Positions 8,058 to 16,474 of a stretch of 64,000 nt of DNA are shown in pieces. Made by a program: the position numbers and the translations under genes. The notes under the pieces are model-generated. The model did no database searches, was not told where the DNA came from, and saw nothing but the letters and a program-made list of their open reading frames with translations. Position 1 is the first letter of the stretch; every line of letters begins with the position of its first letter. Source of the DNA: Chloroflexota bacterium (GTDB lineage Bacteria > Chloroflexota > Anaerolineae > Aggregatilineales > Phototrophicaceae); NCBI GenBank assembly GCA_011523615.1, contig WTGJ01000020.1, forward strand, positions 1 to 64,000, read 5' to 3'.

Positions 8058-9362
8058 ATGCTTGGCTCATCATTGCGTGGAGATCTCTTGCCGCCAGCTA
8101 CCTTAGCCACGAAGACCACCCATGCCGGCCGTGCGTTGAAGCTGCATGCGCGTCTCCTGTATGCCTCGGTGTGCTTCGGTCACTTGAGCAATGACATCTT
8201 CATGAGCATGGGTCCGGTCGTGTTGACTTTCATCAGCGTCCACATCCTACCATTAAGCAGCTCGGAAATTGGCACCATCCTCGGTCTGGTGTTGCTGCTC
8301 AATGCGCTCACGCAACCGCTTTTCGGCTGGCTGGCCGATCGCAACGGCGGTCGCTGGATCGGCGCGGGCGGCTTAGCCTGGACTTTATCCTGCACCGCTC
8401 TGGCCATGTTGGGGGCGGAAACCGGTTTGTTGATCCTGTTTGCTTTGCCGTTTGTCCTTAGAGCCCTGGGCAGCTCGGCTTTCCACCCGGTCGGTGCCCT
8501 GCATGCGGCAGAGACCAATCGGCGACATGCCGGGGTGAATTTGGCGCTGTTCTTTTTCATGGGTCAAATGGGTTTGGCCTTGGGTCCTACGTTGGCCGGT
8601 CTCCTATTGAACCAATCCGCAGGGAAAACGTTGGCAGAAGGGGGCACCAGCGGCGGTTTATTCCCCATCATCGCCCTGACGACCATCGGCATTCCTGCGG
8701 TCATCATGATGATCTTGTACCTACCACCTCGCCGTCGTTATGAACGGGTACATAACCGGCTGGTCAAAGAAGATCAACAGCTCCGCTGGAACGTACCCAA
8801 ACTTTCTCTGGCAACGCTCATCGTCATGGTCACCCTGCGCAGCCTGGCGATGCCCGGCTCCATCAGCTTCATCCCCCTGGTGTTTCAGGCCAAGGGCTGG
8901 TCGCCCGCCGAATATGGCATCATCACCAGCAGCTTCTGGTTGGCTTCTGGCCTCACCGGCATCACTTTAGGAAAATTGGCCGATCGCTTCGACCGCCGTT
9001 ACATCGTCACCATTTCGTTGTTGTGCTCTGTGCCGGCTTTCTTGCTCTTGCCCTCGGCCGATGGTTTTTTTGCCTTCATCGTCGCCATCGCCGCCGGCGG
9101 TTTCAGTGGGGGCGGCCATAGCATCATCATCCAATTGGCGCAAAACATGATGCCATCCGGCAAAGGCTTCGCTTCCGGCATGATCATGGGGTTGATCTTC
9201 GGCACCGGTGCGATTGGCACCATCCTCATCGGCCATATGTGGCATCTGTTTGGCCTGACCGTGACCTTTCAAATCGTTGCCGTCGTCGTCTTGATCGCCG
9301 CTTTCCTGGGCTTATCCCTGCCGGCATCGCACCACCGGCTGAAGGGAGCTACCGCTGGTTGA
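8058..9362 (+). CDS. MFS transporter, fosmidomycin-resistance (Fsr) like
   Basis: A 12-helix major facilitator protein of 434 residues. The N-terminal motif GHLSNDIFMSMGPVVLTF, the loop FGWLADRNGGRWIG (MFS motif A in the first half) and GKLADRFDRRY (second half) are characteristic, and the GHxxxD start is the signature of the fosmidomycin-resistance subfamily. These are drug/proton antiporters in the inner membrane, but the native substrate here is unknown. The first 30 residues before the first helix are unconserved and the start could be further downstream, so the N-terminus is uncertain. It is divergent from the DUF3179 gene and is followed by the SRP RNA gene. Confidence 0.86.
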   Translation: MLGSSLRGDLLPPATLATKTTHAGRALKLHARLLYASVCFGHLSNDIFMSMGPVVLTFISVHILPLSSSEIGTILGLVLLLNALTQPLFGWLADRNGGRWIGAGGLAWTLSCTALAMLGAETGLLILFALPFVLRALGSSAFHPVGALHAAETNRRHAGVNLALFFFMGQMGLALGPTLAGLLLNQSAGKTLAEGGTSGGLFPIIALTTIGIPAVIMMILYLPPRRRYERVHNRLVKEDQQLRWNVPKLSLATLIVMVTLRSLAMPGSISFIPLVFQAKGWSPAEYGIITSSFWLASGLTGITLGKLADRFDRRYIVTISLLCSVPAFLLLPSADGFFAFIVAIAAGGFSGGGHSIIIQLAQNMMPSGKGFASGMIMGLIFGTGAIGTILIGHMWHLFGLTVTFQIVAVVVLIAAFLGLSLPASHHRLKGATAG

Positions 9363-9410
9363 CAGAGGCCCGCTGGCTGGTTAGCATGGCTTTACACCCT
9401 TCATGCGACG

Positions 9411-9542
9411 TTGTCGTCCCTGCGCTCTGGCTGGGAGTCGTGCGGCGGGAAGCCCGAACCGTGTCAGGACCGGAAGGTAGCAGCACTAAGGGTCAATTCC
9501 CGGGTGCCACGGTTGCACCCGGCCCGAGCGCAGGGGCGGCAA
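9411..9542 (+). ncRNA. ffs: Signal recognition particle RNA (small bacterial type)
   Basis: The SRP RNA that, with the Ffh protein, targets nascent membrane proteins. The universally conserved apical domain is present at about 9459-9492: GTCAGGACC, the GGAA tetraloop and AGGTAGCAGCACTAAG. The ends form a long closing helix: 9411-9427 pairs with 9526-9542 over 17 positions including two or three G-U pairs, and the middle CTGGG/CCCGG segments also pair. The size of about 130 nt fits a small SRP RNA without an Alu domain. It lies between the MFS gene and the YabE-like gene, both on the same strand. Exact ends are inferred from the closing helix. Confidence 0.93.
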
Positions 9543-9555
9543 CCTTCTTGCACCG

Positions 9556-10983
9556 ATGGCGATGATCGCCGGTCGAACGGCTGCTCACCGGCCGGTTTGG
9601 CCGCTGCTCCTGTTGGCTGCCCTGGTCATGACGATCATGGTAAGCACGGTGCTGCTCGCCATTGCACTGCTATACCGACCGCTTCACAACCTGCAGATTG
9701 ACGATGGCGGCCAAAGCACTTCTTTCGCCACGCGCAGCGCTACCGTTGCCGAGGCTTTGGCAGAAGCAGGCATCGTCATCCATGCTGGTGATGATGTATA
9801 TCCGCCGTTATCCAGCGAACTTGCGCCAGAAATGACCATCGAGATCGAGCGCTCGCGCAAGGTTACCGTTCAGATCGATGACATGGCGCAAACTTACATC
9901 ACGCGGATCAACGAGCCATTGGCCTTGATCGCCAGCGCGCAATTGCCCTATGACCCGGCAAGCGATCGCATCTTCCTGGACGGATCGCTCATCGATGAGA
10001 GCAGCCTGCAAACCTGGTCTGGGCCTTTCGAAACGCTCGCAATCCAACGAGCGCTTCCCTTCACCCTATTCACCAGCGATATCGGCGTGGAGCATACCAG
10101 TTTCGCCGCCACCGTGGGCGAAGCGCTGCAGGAAAACGGTATCTCCATCCATCCGCATGACCGCCTGGAGCCGCCGGCGGAAACGCCGTTGAGCGCCGAC
10201 CTGGACGTCCACATCGACCGGGCAAAGGCCATCCATATCTTCAGCACAGACCAACGCCAAATCGCTTTCGTCATCGCCGCGGATATCGCCAGCGCTCTGG
10301 AAGAAGCGGGCTGGCGGCTGGGTCCCCTGGATTACACCCGACCAGCGCCCGATACCCCCGTCCGCGAGGGCATGCGCATCGACATCATCCGCGTGCGGGA
10401 AGAAATCGTCGAAATGCGTGAGGAGATCCCTCACCAAACCCAGTGGTTGGCGGATGCGGAATTGGAGTTGGATCAGCGCCGCCACGTCAATGGCCAAGCG
10501 GGAGAGCGCCTGTTGCGCTATCGGGTGCGTTTCGAAGATGGTGTGGAAACCCAGCGCGAGCAGATCAGCGCCGAAACCCTCCGAGAAGCGCAGGATGAAA
10601 TCTACTATTATGGCACCCGAATCGTGTTGCGTACGCTGGAAACTGAATTGGGACCGCTGGAATACTGGCGCGTGATCCGCATGGAGCTCACCAGCTACCA
10701 TCCCTACGAATATCCGGGAGCGCAGAACATCACTTCAACGGGCATACAGATCACCAAAGGCATCGTCGCCACCCACCCGGATGTCATTCCCTACCACACC
10801 CGCGTCTATGTCCCCGGCTATGGCATCGGCCAGGTAGAAGACACGGGCTACGGTCTGACCACGACCCGCCGTTGGCTCGATCTCGGCTATGATGAAGAAA
10901 ACTACATCCCCTGGCGCAAACAGGAAAACGTCTACTTGCTCACGCCGGTCCCCGCTGGATTCCCCTATATCTTGCCGCCCTGA
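9556..10983 (+). CDS. YabE-like cell-wall protein with DUF348, G5 and 3D domains
   Basis: A 475-residue exported protein. After an N-terminal membrane helix (about 13-37) come ubiquitin-like DUF348 repeats recognisable by the T-V-x-E-A-L-x-E-x-G-I pattern (TVAEALAEAGIVI, TVGEALQENGISI, and a third near AIHIFS). A G5-like domain follows (from EEIPHQTQWLAD to RTLE, about 295-370), then a C-terminal 3D domain (about 376-470) with its aspartates in THPDVIPYHTRV, GQVEDTGYG and RWLDLGYD. This architecture is that of YabE/resuscitation-promoting-factor proteins, which are thought to cleave peptidoglycan glycan strands. rsmA follows at once, as in Firmicutes where yabE and ksgA are neighbours. Confidence 0.88.
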   Translation: MAMIAGRTAAHRPVWPLLLLAALVMTIMVSTVLLAIALLYRPLHNLQIDDGGQSTSFATRSATVAEALAEAGIVIHAGDDVYPPLSSELAPEMTIEIERSRKVTVQIDDMAQTYITRINEPLALIASAQLPYDPASDRIFLDGSLIDESSLQTWSGPFETLAIQRALPFTLFTSDIGVEHTSFAATVGEALQENGISIHPHDRLEPPAETPLSADLDVHIDRAKAIHIFSTDQRQIAFVIAADIASALEEAGWRLGPLDYTRPAPDTPVREGMRIDIIRVREEIVEMREEIPHQTQWLADAELELDQRRHVNGQAGERLLRYRVRFEDGVETQREQISAETLREAQDEIYYYGTRIVLRTLETELGPLEYWRVIRMELTSYHPYEYPGAQNITSTGIQITKGIVATHPDVIPYHTRVYVPGYGIGQVEDTGYGLTTTRRWLDLGYDEENYIPWRKQENVYLLTPVPAGFPYILPP

Positions 10984-10989
10984 TCGCCC

Positions 10990-11814
10990 GTGAATGATCC
11001 CCGCTCCCTACTTCGCGCCGCTTCCCTGCGTGCCAATAAAAAGCTGGGTCAACATTTCCTCGTCGATCCCAATACACTGAGGATCATCGTGGCCGCGGCG
11101 GAGTTGCAACCAGAGGATACCGTGCTCGAAATCGGTGCGGGCACCGGCGCCCTGACTGCGATGTTGGCCGAATCTTCTCGTCATGTGATGAGCGTTGAGA
11201 TCGATGAGCGATTGCGACCGCTGTTGGAAGAATCGCTGATTGCTCACCGCAATGTAGATTTGATCTTCGCCGATTTTTTGCAGCTGGATTTCACCCGGCG
11301 TCTACCGCCAGGACCTTATCTGGTCGTCGCCAATTTGCCGTATTACATCAGCAATGCCATCTTGCGTCGTTTGCTGGAGGCTTCACACCGCCCGTTTCGC
11401 ATGGTCTTGACGGTACAGAAAGAGGTCGCTGAACGCATCCTCGCCCCGGTCGGCCAACTCAGCGTCCTCGCCTTGAGCGCACAATATTATGGCCAGACCC
11501 GCCTGGTTCGCCGCCTCAATTCGACGGTGTTTTGGCCGCCGCCCCAGGTGGAAAGTGCAGTAATTCGTCTGGATGAAAGCGCCACGCCCCGATTGCCTCG
11601 TGCGGCTGAAATTTGGCTGTTTCAAGTCATCCGAGCGGGTTTCAGCCAGAAACGCAAACAGTTGCGCAATTCACTCGCCAATGGACTGGGTTTGGGGAAG
11701 GACGCCGCCACGAGACTGCTGGAACGAGCGCAGATCGAACCCGAACGGAGAGCGGAGACGCTCCAACTCAGTGAATGGATCCAACTGGCCCAAATCGCCC
11801 GACAGCCACCCTGA
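10990..11814 (+). CDS. rsmA: 16S rRNA (adenine1518/1519-N6)-dimethyltransferase RsmA
   Basis: The KsgA/Dim1 enzyme dimethylates two adjacent adenines in helix 45 of 16S rRNA late in 30S assembly. At 274 residues it has the usual length. Motifs: KKLGQHFLVDPN (18-28), the SAM-binding EIGAGTGALT (47-56), the acidic end of strand 2 (VEID), and the catalytic NLPYYIS. The start is the GTG at 10990, six bases after the stop of the YabE-like gene; an ATG at 10994 is out of frame and no better in-frame ATG exists. Coupled translation with the upstream gene is likely. Confidence 0.96.
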   Translation: MNDPRSLLRAASLRANKKLGQHFLVDPNTLRIIVAAAELQPEDTVLEIGAGTGALTAMLAESSRHVMSVEIDERLRPLLEESLIAHRNVDLIFADFLQLDFTRRLPPGPYLVVANLPYYISNAILRRLLEASHRPFRMVLTVQKEVAERILAPVGQLSVLALSAQYYGQTRLVRRLNSTVFWPPPQVESAVIRLDESATPRLPRAAEIWLFQVIRAGFSQKRKQLRNSLANGLGLGKDAATRLLERAQIEPERRAETLQLSEWIQLAQIARQPP

Positions 11815-11833
11815 GCCCAGCCAAGATTCATCC

Positions 11834-11861
11834 TTGTAATGCCGTGAATGTCCGTTATACT
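11834..11861 (+). promoter_or_regulatory. Promoter of the cold-shock gene
   Basis: TTGTAA (11834-11839) and TATACT (11856-11861) are spaced by 16 bases. The predicted 5' leader is about 45 nt, too short for the long thermosensing leader of Escherichia coli cspA. Confidence 0.6.
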
Positions 11862-11913
11862 GCCTTCGGTCATGTGTAGACTGCAATCGCAGTAGAAAGT
11901 AAGAGCTAAAGGA

Positions 11914-12129
11914 ATGTCAGATTCGCTCAGCACCGGTGTCGTAAAGTGGTTCAACAACACAAAAGGTTTTGGCTTCATCACGGTCGATGGCAGAGAGAGT
12001 GATGTCTTCGTCCACTACTCCAACATCTCGGGGGAAGGTTATCGCAGCCTGGAGGAAGGGCAACGCGTTCAATTCGTAATCGGGCAAGGGCGGAAAGGCG
12101 AAGAAGCGCGCAACGTCCAACCCATCTGA
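11914..12129 (+). CDS. Cold-shock domain protein (CspA family)
   Basis: A 71-residue single cold-shock domain that binds single-stranded RNA or DNA and acts as an RNA chaperone in the cytoplasm. Both nucleic-acid-binding motifs are seen: RNP1 KGFGFI (17-22) and RNP2 VFVHY (31-35), plus the family start [14 protein letters not shown]. It has its own promoter 50-80 bases upstream, a usable ribosome binding region (AAAGGA) and a terminator downstream, so it is monocistronic. Whether it is cold-induced cannot be told from sequence. Confidence 0.95.
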   Translation: MSDSLSTGVVKWFNNTKGFGFITVDGRESDVFVHYSNISGEGYRSLEEGQRVQFVIGQGRKGEEARNVQPI

Positions 12130-12151
12130 GCACAATTTTAGCAATAAACCT

Positions 12152-12181
12152 AGAGGACGTGGCCTTTCGCCCGTCCTCTTT
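12152..12181 (+). terminator. Terminator after the cold-shock gene
   Basis: AGAGGACG (12152-12159) pairs with CGTCCTCT (12172-12179), with an inner GGC/GCC pair and a CTTTC loop. It is followed by a short T stretch and sits between convergent genes, so it may serve both strands. Confidence 0.75.
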
Positions 12182-12228
12182 CGCATTGATTCGCTACTGA
12201 TTTTCTTCTTTCCCGGTCACCCACATCA

Positions 12229-13035
12229 TTACACAGAGGCTTCGGAGGGAGAATCCGCTTTCCGCTCCGCTCGATTCGGTAACTGCAACCGCAAACTATA
12301 GCTATAACGTACCGCCAGCCAAAAAATCACGAGGGCGATCGATGCCCAGATGTATGCCCAAATGCGAACCGTAAAAATCGGCATCATTTCAGCGAATTGA
12401 TAGATATCACTCTGATAGTAGTTCACACCGCTAAAATTCGGCACGCGCAAGATATCCAACACGGCTTCCAACGAACAACAGAGGGATAACACCATCAACA
12501 ACCATCGCAAAAGGATTGGGTGGGTCAACCAACTCATTGCCATCAGGATGCCACCGGTGGCTGAGCCCACCAAAATCGCGATGTACGTATTGGCCCCTTG
12601 CCAGGCATTCGCTGCGAACTGATCGAAATAAAGCAACAGCAGGGAAAAGATGAGCGTTGCCAAACCCAGGCCAAATGCCAATTTCCGTACCGAACGCACG
12701 CGATTGTTCGAAATGAAGAGCCACGCACCGAAACATGCCGCCCCAAGATATCCAGCCGGTGAAATCAATAAGCGATACCCACCCGAAAGACGGACGAAAC
12801 CGGAACCATTTGCGTTGACTACGAATTCATTCAGTTCACCGCCGGTCAAAATGGCGGCAAAGGCATGACCCGCCTCATGGATGAAGGTGACCCACAAGCG
12901 CAAGGGATAGATCAACCATTGAAGCTCGGAGGTATTCCACAAGTAAAAGACCGACAGGAATGCCGTCAGCAAAAAAACACCATCCCACCAAATGGAGCGT
13001 CGATCCTGAAACAGCTTGAATGGGGTTGCCTTCAT
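12229..13035 (-). CDS. M50B-like membrane metalloprotease family protein
   Basis: A 268-residue protein with about six or seven hydrophobic helices. The zinc-binding HEAGH motif lies within LWVTFIHEAGHAFAAILTGG (about residues 38-42 of the chosen start). It matches the peptidase M50B-like family, whose members are predicted intramembrane proteases; activity is not proven for most. The ATG at 13035 overlaps the stop of the upstream glycosyltransferase gene by four bases. The longer frame back to 13206 only covers sequence antisense to that coding region's logic and is rejected. It is convergent with the cold-shock gene. Confidence 0.82.
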   Translation of the reverse strand: MKATPFKLFQDRRSIWWDGVFLLTAFLSVFYLWNTSELQWLIYPLRLWVTFIHEAGHAFAAILTGGELNEFVVNANGSGFVRLSGGYRLLISPAGYLGAACFGAWLFISNNRVRSVRKLAFGLGLATLIFSLLLLYFDQFAANAWQGANTYIAILVGSATGGILMAMSWLTHPILLRWLLMVLSLCCSLEAVLDILRVPNFSGVNYYQSDIYQFAEMMPIFTVRIWAYIWASIALVIFWLAVRYSYSLRLQLPNRAERKADSPSEASV

Positions 13036-13784
13036 GCGGAAACGTCGGTCTGACTCTTCTGCCGCAGGCTGCGATAACGCCAGCGCAACAGCAACACCCG
13101 CCAGGCCGCTTCCAGGGCGATCTGCCAGTTCATCTTGGATGTGCCGCGGATGCGATCCGGAAAATGGATCGGCACTTCCTCGATGCGATAACCCAAACAA
13201 AAACAACGATAGATGGATTCGACCTGAAAGCTATAGCCATTCGAGCGAATTTCGGCCATGCCCAAACCGGTCAACACGCTTCGTTTATAGGCGCGGAAAC
13301 CGCCCGTGGCATCGCAAATCGGCATCCGCAGGAATGATCTCACATATACCTGATTGGCAAAGCGGCTCAAAGCTCTGCGCAAGGGATGCCAATCCGCTGC
13401 GGTACTCCCACCGGGAACATAGCGGGAGCCAATTGCGACGTCTGCCTCTCCTTGTACGCAATCCAAAAGGGAAGCGATGTATTGCGGTGGATGAGAAAAA
13501 TCTGCATCCATTTGCAAGATGATTTCTGCTCCCAGGTTCATGGCCTCGCTCAAGCCTGCGACCAACGATTTTCGGAACCCCTTATCACCCTGGCGATGCA
13601 ACACACGCACGACTCCAAGATGCTGGCTGGCCAATTCATCCGCCAGGCGTCCCGTTCCATCCGGTGAATCATCGTCTACGATCAATATGCCCAAATCAGG
13701 AATGGCGAGTTCCAAGATGGCATCCACGAGCAGGTGCAGGTTTTCTACTTCGTTGTATGTCGGGATTACGATGAAAATTCGCAC
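13032..13784 (-). CDS. Polyprenol-phosphate mannosyltransferase-like glycosyltransferase (GT2)
   Basis: A family 2 glycosyltransferase of 250 residues resembling dolichol/polyprenol-phosphate mannose synthase, which moves a sugar from GDP-mannose to a lipid phosphate at the cytoplasmic membrane face. The fold starts with IFIVIPTYNEVENL. The first nucleotide-binding acidic motif is VDDDSPDGT, the metal-binding DxD is in QMDADFSHPP, and GSRYVPGG and a GGFRAYKR segment follow. The C-terminal part lacks added membrane helices, as in the soluble class. A GTG start at 13784 is chosen because the conserved first strand begins there and GAGAG lies upstream; an earlier ATG would add 32 unconserved residues. 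It is coupled to the M50B-like gene. Confidence 0.87.
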   Translation of the reverse strand: MRIFIVIPTYNEVENLHLLVDAILELAIPDLGILIVDDDSPDGTGRLADELASQHLGVVRVLHRQGDKGFRKSLVAGLSEAMNLGAEIILQMDADFSHPPQYIASLLDCVQGEADVAIGSRYVPGGSTAADWHPLRRALSRFANQVYVRSFLRMPICDATGGFRAYKRSVLTGLGMAEIRSNGYSFQVESIYRCFCLGYRIEEVPIHFPDRIRGTSKMNWQIALEAAWRVLLLRWRYRSLRQKSQTDVSA

Positions 13785-13910
13785 GCTTTGCTCTCTCAAG
13801 AATGTGGATAGTCTAGAAAAATGTGAACGGCCTTGCAATGGCTTCACCGTCGTGCCCGTTCGGTGCAAGTCCGCTATCATGAGGTCAGACCATGCACATT
13901 CTGGGTATCG

Positions 13911-14405
13911 ATGCCTGTAATATCGTTAGCGGAAGCAAGCCGCGAACGGGATCAGCTCCGCAACCAGCGACGCCATTTGGTCTTCACCAATGGTCATTTT
14001 GAGTTGCTGCATCTGGGGCACTTGCGTTATCTGGAAGCCGCTCGTGCGCTCGGTGATGCTTTATTCGTCGGCGTGAATGGAGACCAGAGCACGTTGCGCC
14101 TCAAGGGGCGTCGTTCTGTGATCGTCCCCGCTGCGGAGCGGGCTGCGCTGGTCGCAGCGTTGAAGCCCGTTACGGCGGTGGTCATTTTCGAGGAAGATAC
14201 CGCCCATTCGACCATCGAAGTGTTGCGACCGGAGCTCTACGTGAAGGGTGGCGATTACTCGAGCCAGGCTTCCAAAACGCCACCGAAACCCTTACCCGAA
14301 AGAGAAGTCGTCGAAGCCTATGGGGGGCGGGTGATCTTCGTCGATTACCTGGCAAACCACAGCACCTCTGCCCGGATCGCGCAGATCCAATCTTTGCATC
14401 AGTGA
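13911..14405 (+). CDS. rfaE2: RfaE2/HldE-like heptose-1-phosphate adenylyltransferase family protein
   Basis: A cytidylyltransferase-fold protein of 164 residues, similar to the C-terminal adenylyltransferase domain of HldE, which makes ADP-heptose. The nucleotide-binding motif is FTNGHFELLHLGHLRYLE, with HLGH as the HxGH signature, and a closing ISxTS-type motif appears as NHSTSARI. The usual Cys-Phe-Asp after TNG is replaced by His-Phe-Glu. Chloroflexota generally lack lipopolysaccharide, so the sugar may be for another glycan (inference). The ATG at 13911 begins the conserved protein but has no clear ribosome binding site, while a better site precedes an out-of-frame ATG at 13891. murJ starts on its stop codon. 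Confidence 0.83.
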   Translation: MPVISLAEASRERDQLRNQRRHLVFTNGHFELLHLGHLRYLEAARALGDALFVGVNGDQSTLRLKGRRSVIVPAAERAALVAALKPVTAVVIFEEDTAHSTIEVLRPELYVKGGDYSSQASKTPPKPLPEREVVEAYGGRVIFVDYLANHSTSARIAQIQSLHQ

Positions 14406-16027
14406 ATCATCAGTCGCCCGCTGCGAATCCCATCGCAAAGGATGAAACCACGGGCATCGCCCGTGCGACCGGCTGGCTGGCCTTAGGCAACATCAGCAGT
14501 CGGCTGCTGGGTCTGGCCCGGGAAATGTTGCTCGCCAATTTATTTGGGGCCACTCCTTTGGCCGAAGCCCTGCGCGTTGCCATCATCATCCCGCGGACTT
14601 TGTACGATTTGTTCATCGGTGGCAACTTGAACAGCGCCATCATCCCCGTTTTCAGCGCCGTAGAAGCGAAAGAAGGCCGCGCTTCACTCTGGCAGCTGAT
14701 CAGCTTGCTGCTGACACTGGTGGGCTTGTTGCTGGCTACCGTCGTGCTGGTTTTGGTGTGGTGGGCACAACCCATCATCCAGTTCGTCGCGCCCAATACA
14801 GCAGCGGCTACGGCGGAGATGCCGGCCCAATTGCTGCGCATCACTGCGCCAGGTTTGTGGTGTTTTGGCGCATTTGCCATCCTGAACGGCGCGTTGTTGG
14901 CCATACGGTCTTTCCGCTGGCCCGCTTTTGCCGTGACCCTATTCAACGGCACCATCGTCCTCATCCTGGTGGCCATCGGCCTCTCCCAACAACTGAACGC
15001 CGGCGAAAGAATTCGTGGGGCCGCTCTGGCCTGGTTCCTGGCCACTTTGGTCATGCTCCTTTCCCAATGGGTCGGCTTGCGGCAGGTTGGTTGGCGGCTG
15101 CGCTTGCCCCGCTGGCACCCGCAACTGCGACAAATCTTGCGCCTCGCTTTGCCCGTTTTGGTCACGTTGCTGCTCGATGTATTGGTGACGCGGCTCTTCA
15201 CCTATCGGCTCGCCAACCAGAGCGGCCCCGGCAGCATCAACTACCTGGAGCTCGGCACCACCCTGATCCAGTTCCCACAGGGCCTGGTTGCCGCTGCCAT
15301 CAGCCTGGCCATCTTGCCCACGATGGCCCGTCATGCCAGCCAGGCGGAAACTGATCGTCAGGCGTCCAGCGCTTTCCGTGAAACGCTCAACCACGGTTTG
15401 CGTTTGGCCACTGTCCTCATCTTGCCTGCTGCGGCTCTCTTATTCCTGTTGGCGCCCGCTGTGGTTGCTTTGCTCTTCCAGCATGGCGCCTTTCTCAGCT
15501 CAGACAGCCAGCGCACGGCTGAAGTCCTGCGCTATTACCTGCCCGGCTTGCCCTTTGCCGCCATCGATCTCATCCTGATTTACGCGTTTTACGCCCGGCA
15601 GGATACGCGCTCACCGGCCATCATCGGTGCGATCTGCTTGCTCTTTTACATGGCCGTGGCCACTGCGCTCCATCCTTCCCTCGGCCTGCTCTCGCTGATG
15701 CTCGCCGACAGCATCAAACACATCTTGCATGCAACGCTTTCTGCCTGGCTATTGCAACGCAAAACTCAAGCTCTCTCTTATTCTCGCTGGTGGCATGCGC
15801 TATGGCGCAGCGCTCTGGCCGCCCTATCCATCACCATCGTGACCGCGTTTCTCTTTGCCTGGCTTCATGGTACGCTGGGAGGTGGCAGAATCTCATCGAC
15901 CCTGAGCCTCACCGCCAGCAGCATCCTCGCGATCTTCCTCTACCTGCAACTCTTGCGGCGATTGGGCGTGAGCGAGCTCCATGATTTCCTCCGCCATCTG
16001 CTGGTTGGCGAGCCCAAAGAACCATGA
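14402..16027 (+). CDS. murJ: Lipid II flippase MurJ
   Basis: A polytopic membrane protein of 541 residues with about 14 helices. It flips lipid II, the peptidoglycan precursor, to the outer membrane face. The N-terminus carries the MviN/MurJ blocks: LGNISSRLLGLAREMLLANLFG in pieces, a RVAIIIPRTLYDLFIGGNLNSAIIPVFS region (the IPxxL..LF..G.L..A..P.F signature), and the FPQGLVAAAISLAILPTMARHA stretch near 300. The GTG at 14402 overlaps the rfaE2-like stop (GTGA). Length and motif order are normal. Confidence 0.94.
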   Translation: MNHQSPAANPIAKDETTGIARATGWLALGNISSRLLGLAREMLLANLFGATPLAEALRVAIIIPRTLYDLFIGGNLNSAIIPVFSAVEAKEGRASLWQLISLLLTLVGLLLATVVLVLVWWAQPIIQFVAPNTAAATAEMPAQLLRITAPGLWCFGAFAILNGALLAIRSFRWPAFAVTLFNGTIVLILVAIGLSQQLNAGERIRGAALAWFLATLVMLLSQWVGLRQVGWRLRLPRWHPQLRQILRLALPVLVTLLLDVLVTRLFTYRLANQSGPGSINYLELGTTLIQFPQGLVAAAISLAILPTMARHASQAETDRQASSAFRETLNHGLRLATVLILPAAALLFLLAPAVVALLFQHGAFLSSDSQRTAEVLRYYLPGLPFAAIDLILIYAFYARQDTRSPAIIGAICLLFYMAVATALHPSLGLLSLMLADSIKHILHATLSAWLLQRKTQALSYSRWWHALWRSALAALSITIVTAFLFAWLHGTLGGGRISSTLSLTASSILAIFLYLQLLRRLGVSELHDFLRHLLVGEPKEP

Positions 16028-16081
16028 TCCTGCAACTTCATCTGCCGTCTTTACGTATCATCAGAGAGATCGGAGTCAGCC

Positions 16082-16474
16082 ATGCCACGTGAAGTTGCTC
16101 GCGTCAGCGCAACCGCCATCATCTGGACGGCCATCGCCATGATTTTCGGCTTTCTCCTGCTCGGCAAAACGGCCGGCCCATTCGAGATGGTGCTCGGCAT
16201 CCTGATCGCCGTTTGCGGACTGGTCAGCACCGCTGCGGTATGGGAGCAGCTCAATGATTCTTCGGTTCACTTGCACCTGAGCGAGGAGGAGCCTGCCGCA
16301 AGCTCAACTCAGAAACGAAAAACTCCCATCGATGAAGAGCAGATCCGCCGGTTGGTGGATTCTTTGGATCACGATACGGCTGGCGCTTTGTTCACTGCCT
16401 TGCAAGAACGCGATGGCAACGATGGCGAATTCCTCTCGCTCCGACACCTCATGGAAGAGGAATCCCGTTCCTAA
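16082..16474 (+). CDS. Small membrane protein, 130 aa, unknown
   Basis: Two hydrophobic helices (about 11-29 and 35-55) are followed by a charged cytoplasmic region with an acidic helix (EEQIRRLVDSLDHDTAGALFTALQ). I do not recognise the family. GGAG lies eight bases before the ATG. A TATCAT hexamer near 16055 may be its -10. The stop overlaps that of the convergent kynureninase-like gene by four bases. The downstream segment may be a short regulatory or protein-binding tail; no function is assigned. Confidence 0.68.
   Translation: MPREVARVSATAIIWTAIAMIFGFLLLGKTAGPFEMVLGILIAVCGLVSTAAVWEQLNDSSVHLHLSEEEPAASSTQKRKTPIDEEQIRRLVDSLDHDTAGALFTALQERDGNDGEFLSLRHLMEEESRS

Noticed and set aside
12229-13206. 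Longer start for the M50B-like gene
   Set aside because: The 57 extra residues overlap the upstream glycosyltransferase gene in another frame and are unconserved; ATG 13035 overlaps its stop exactly.
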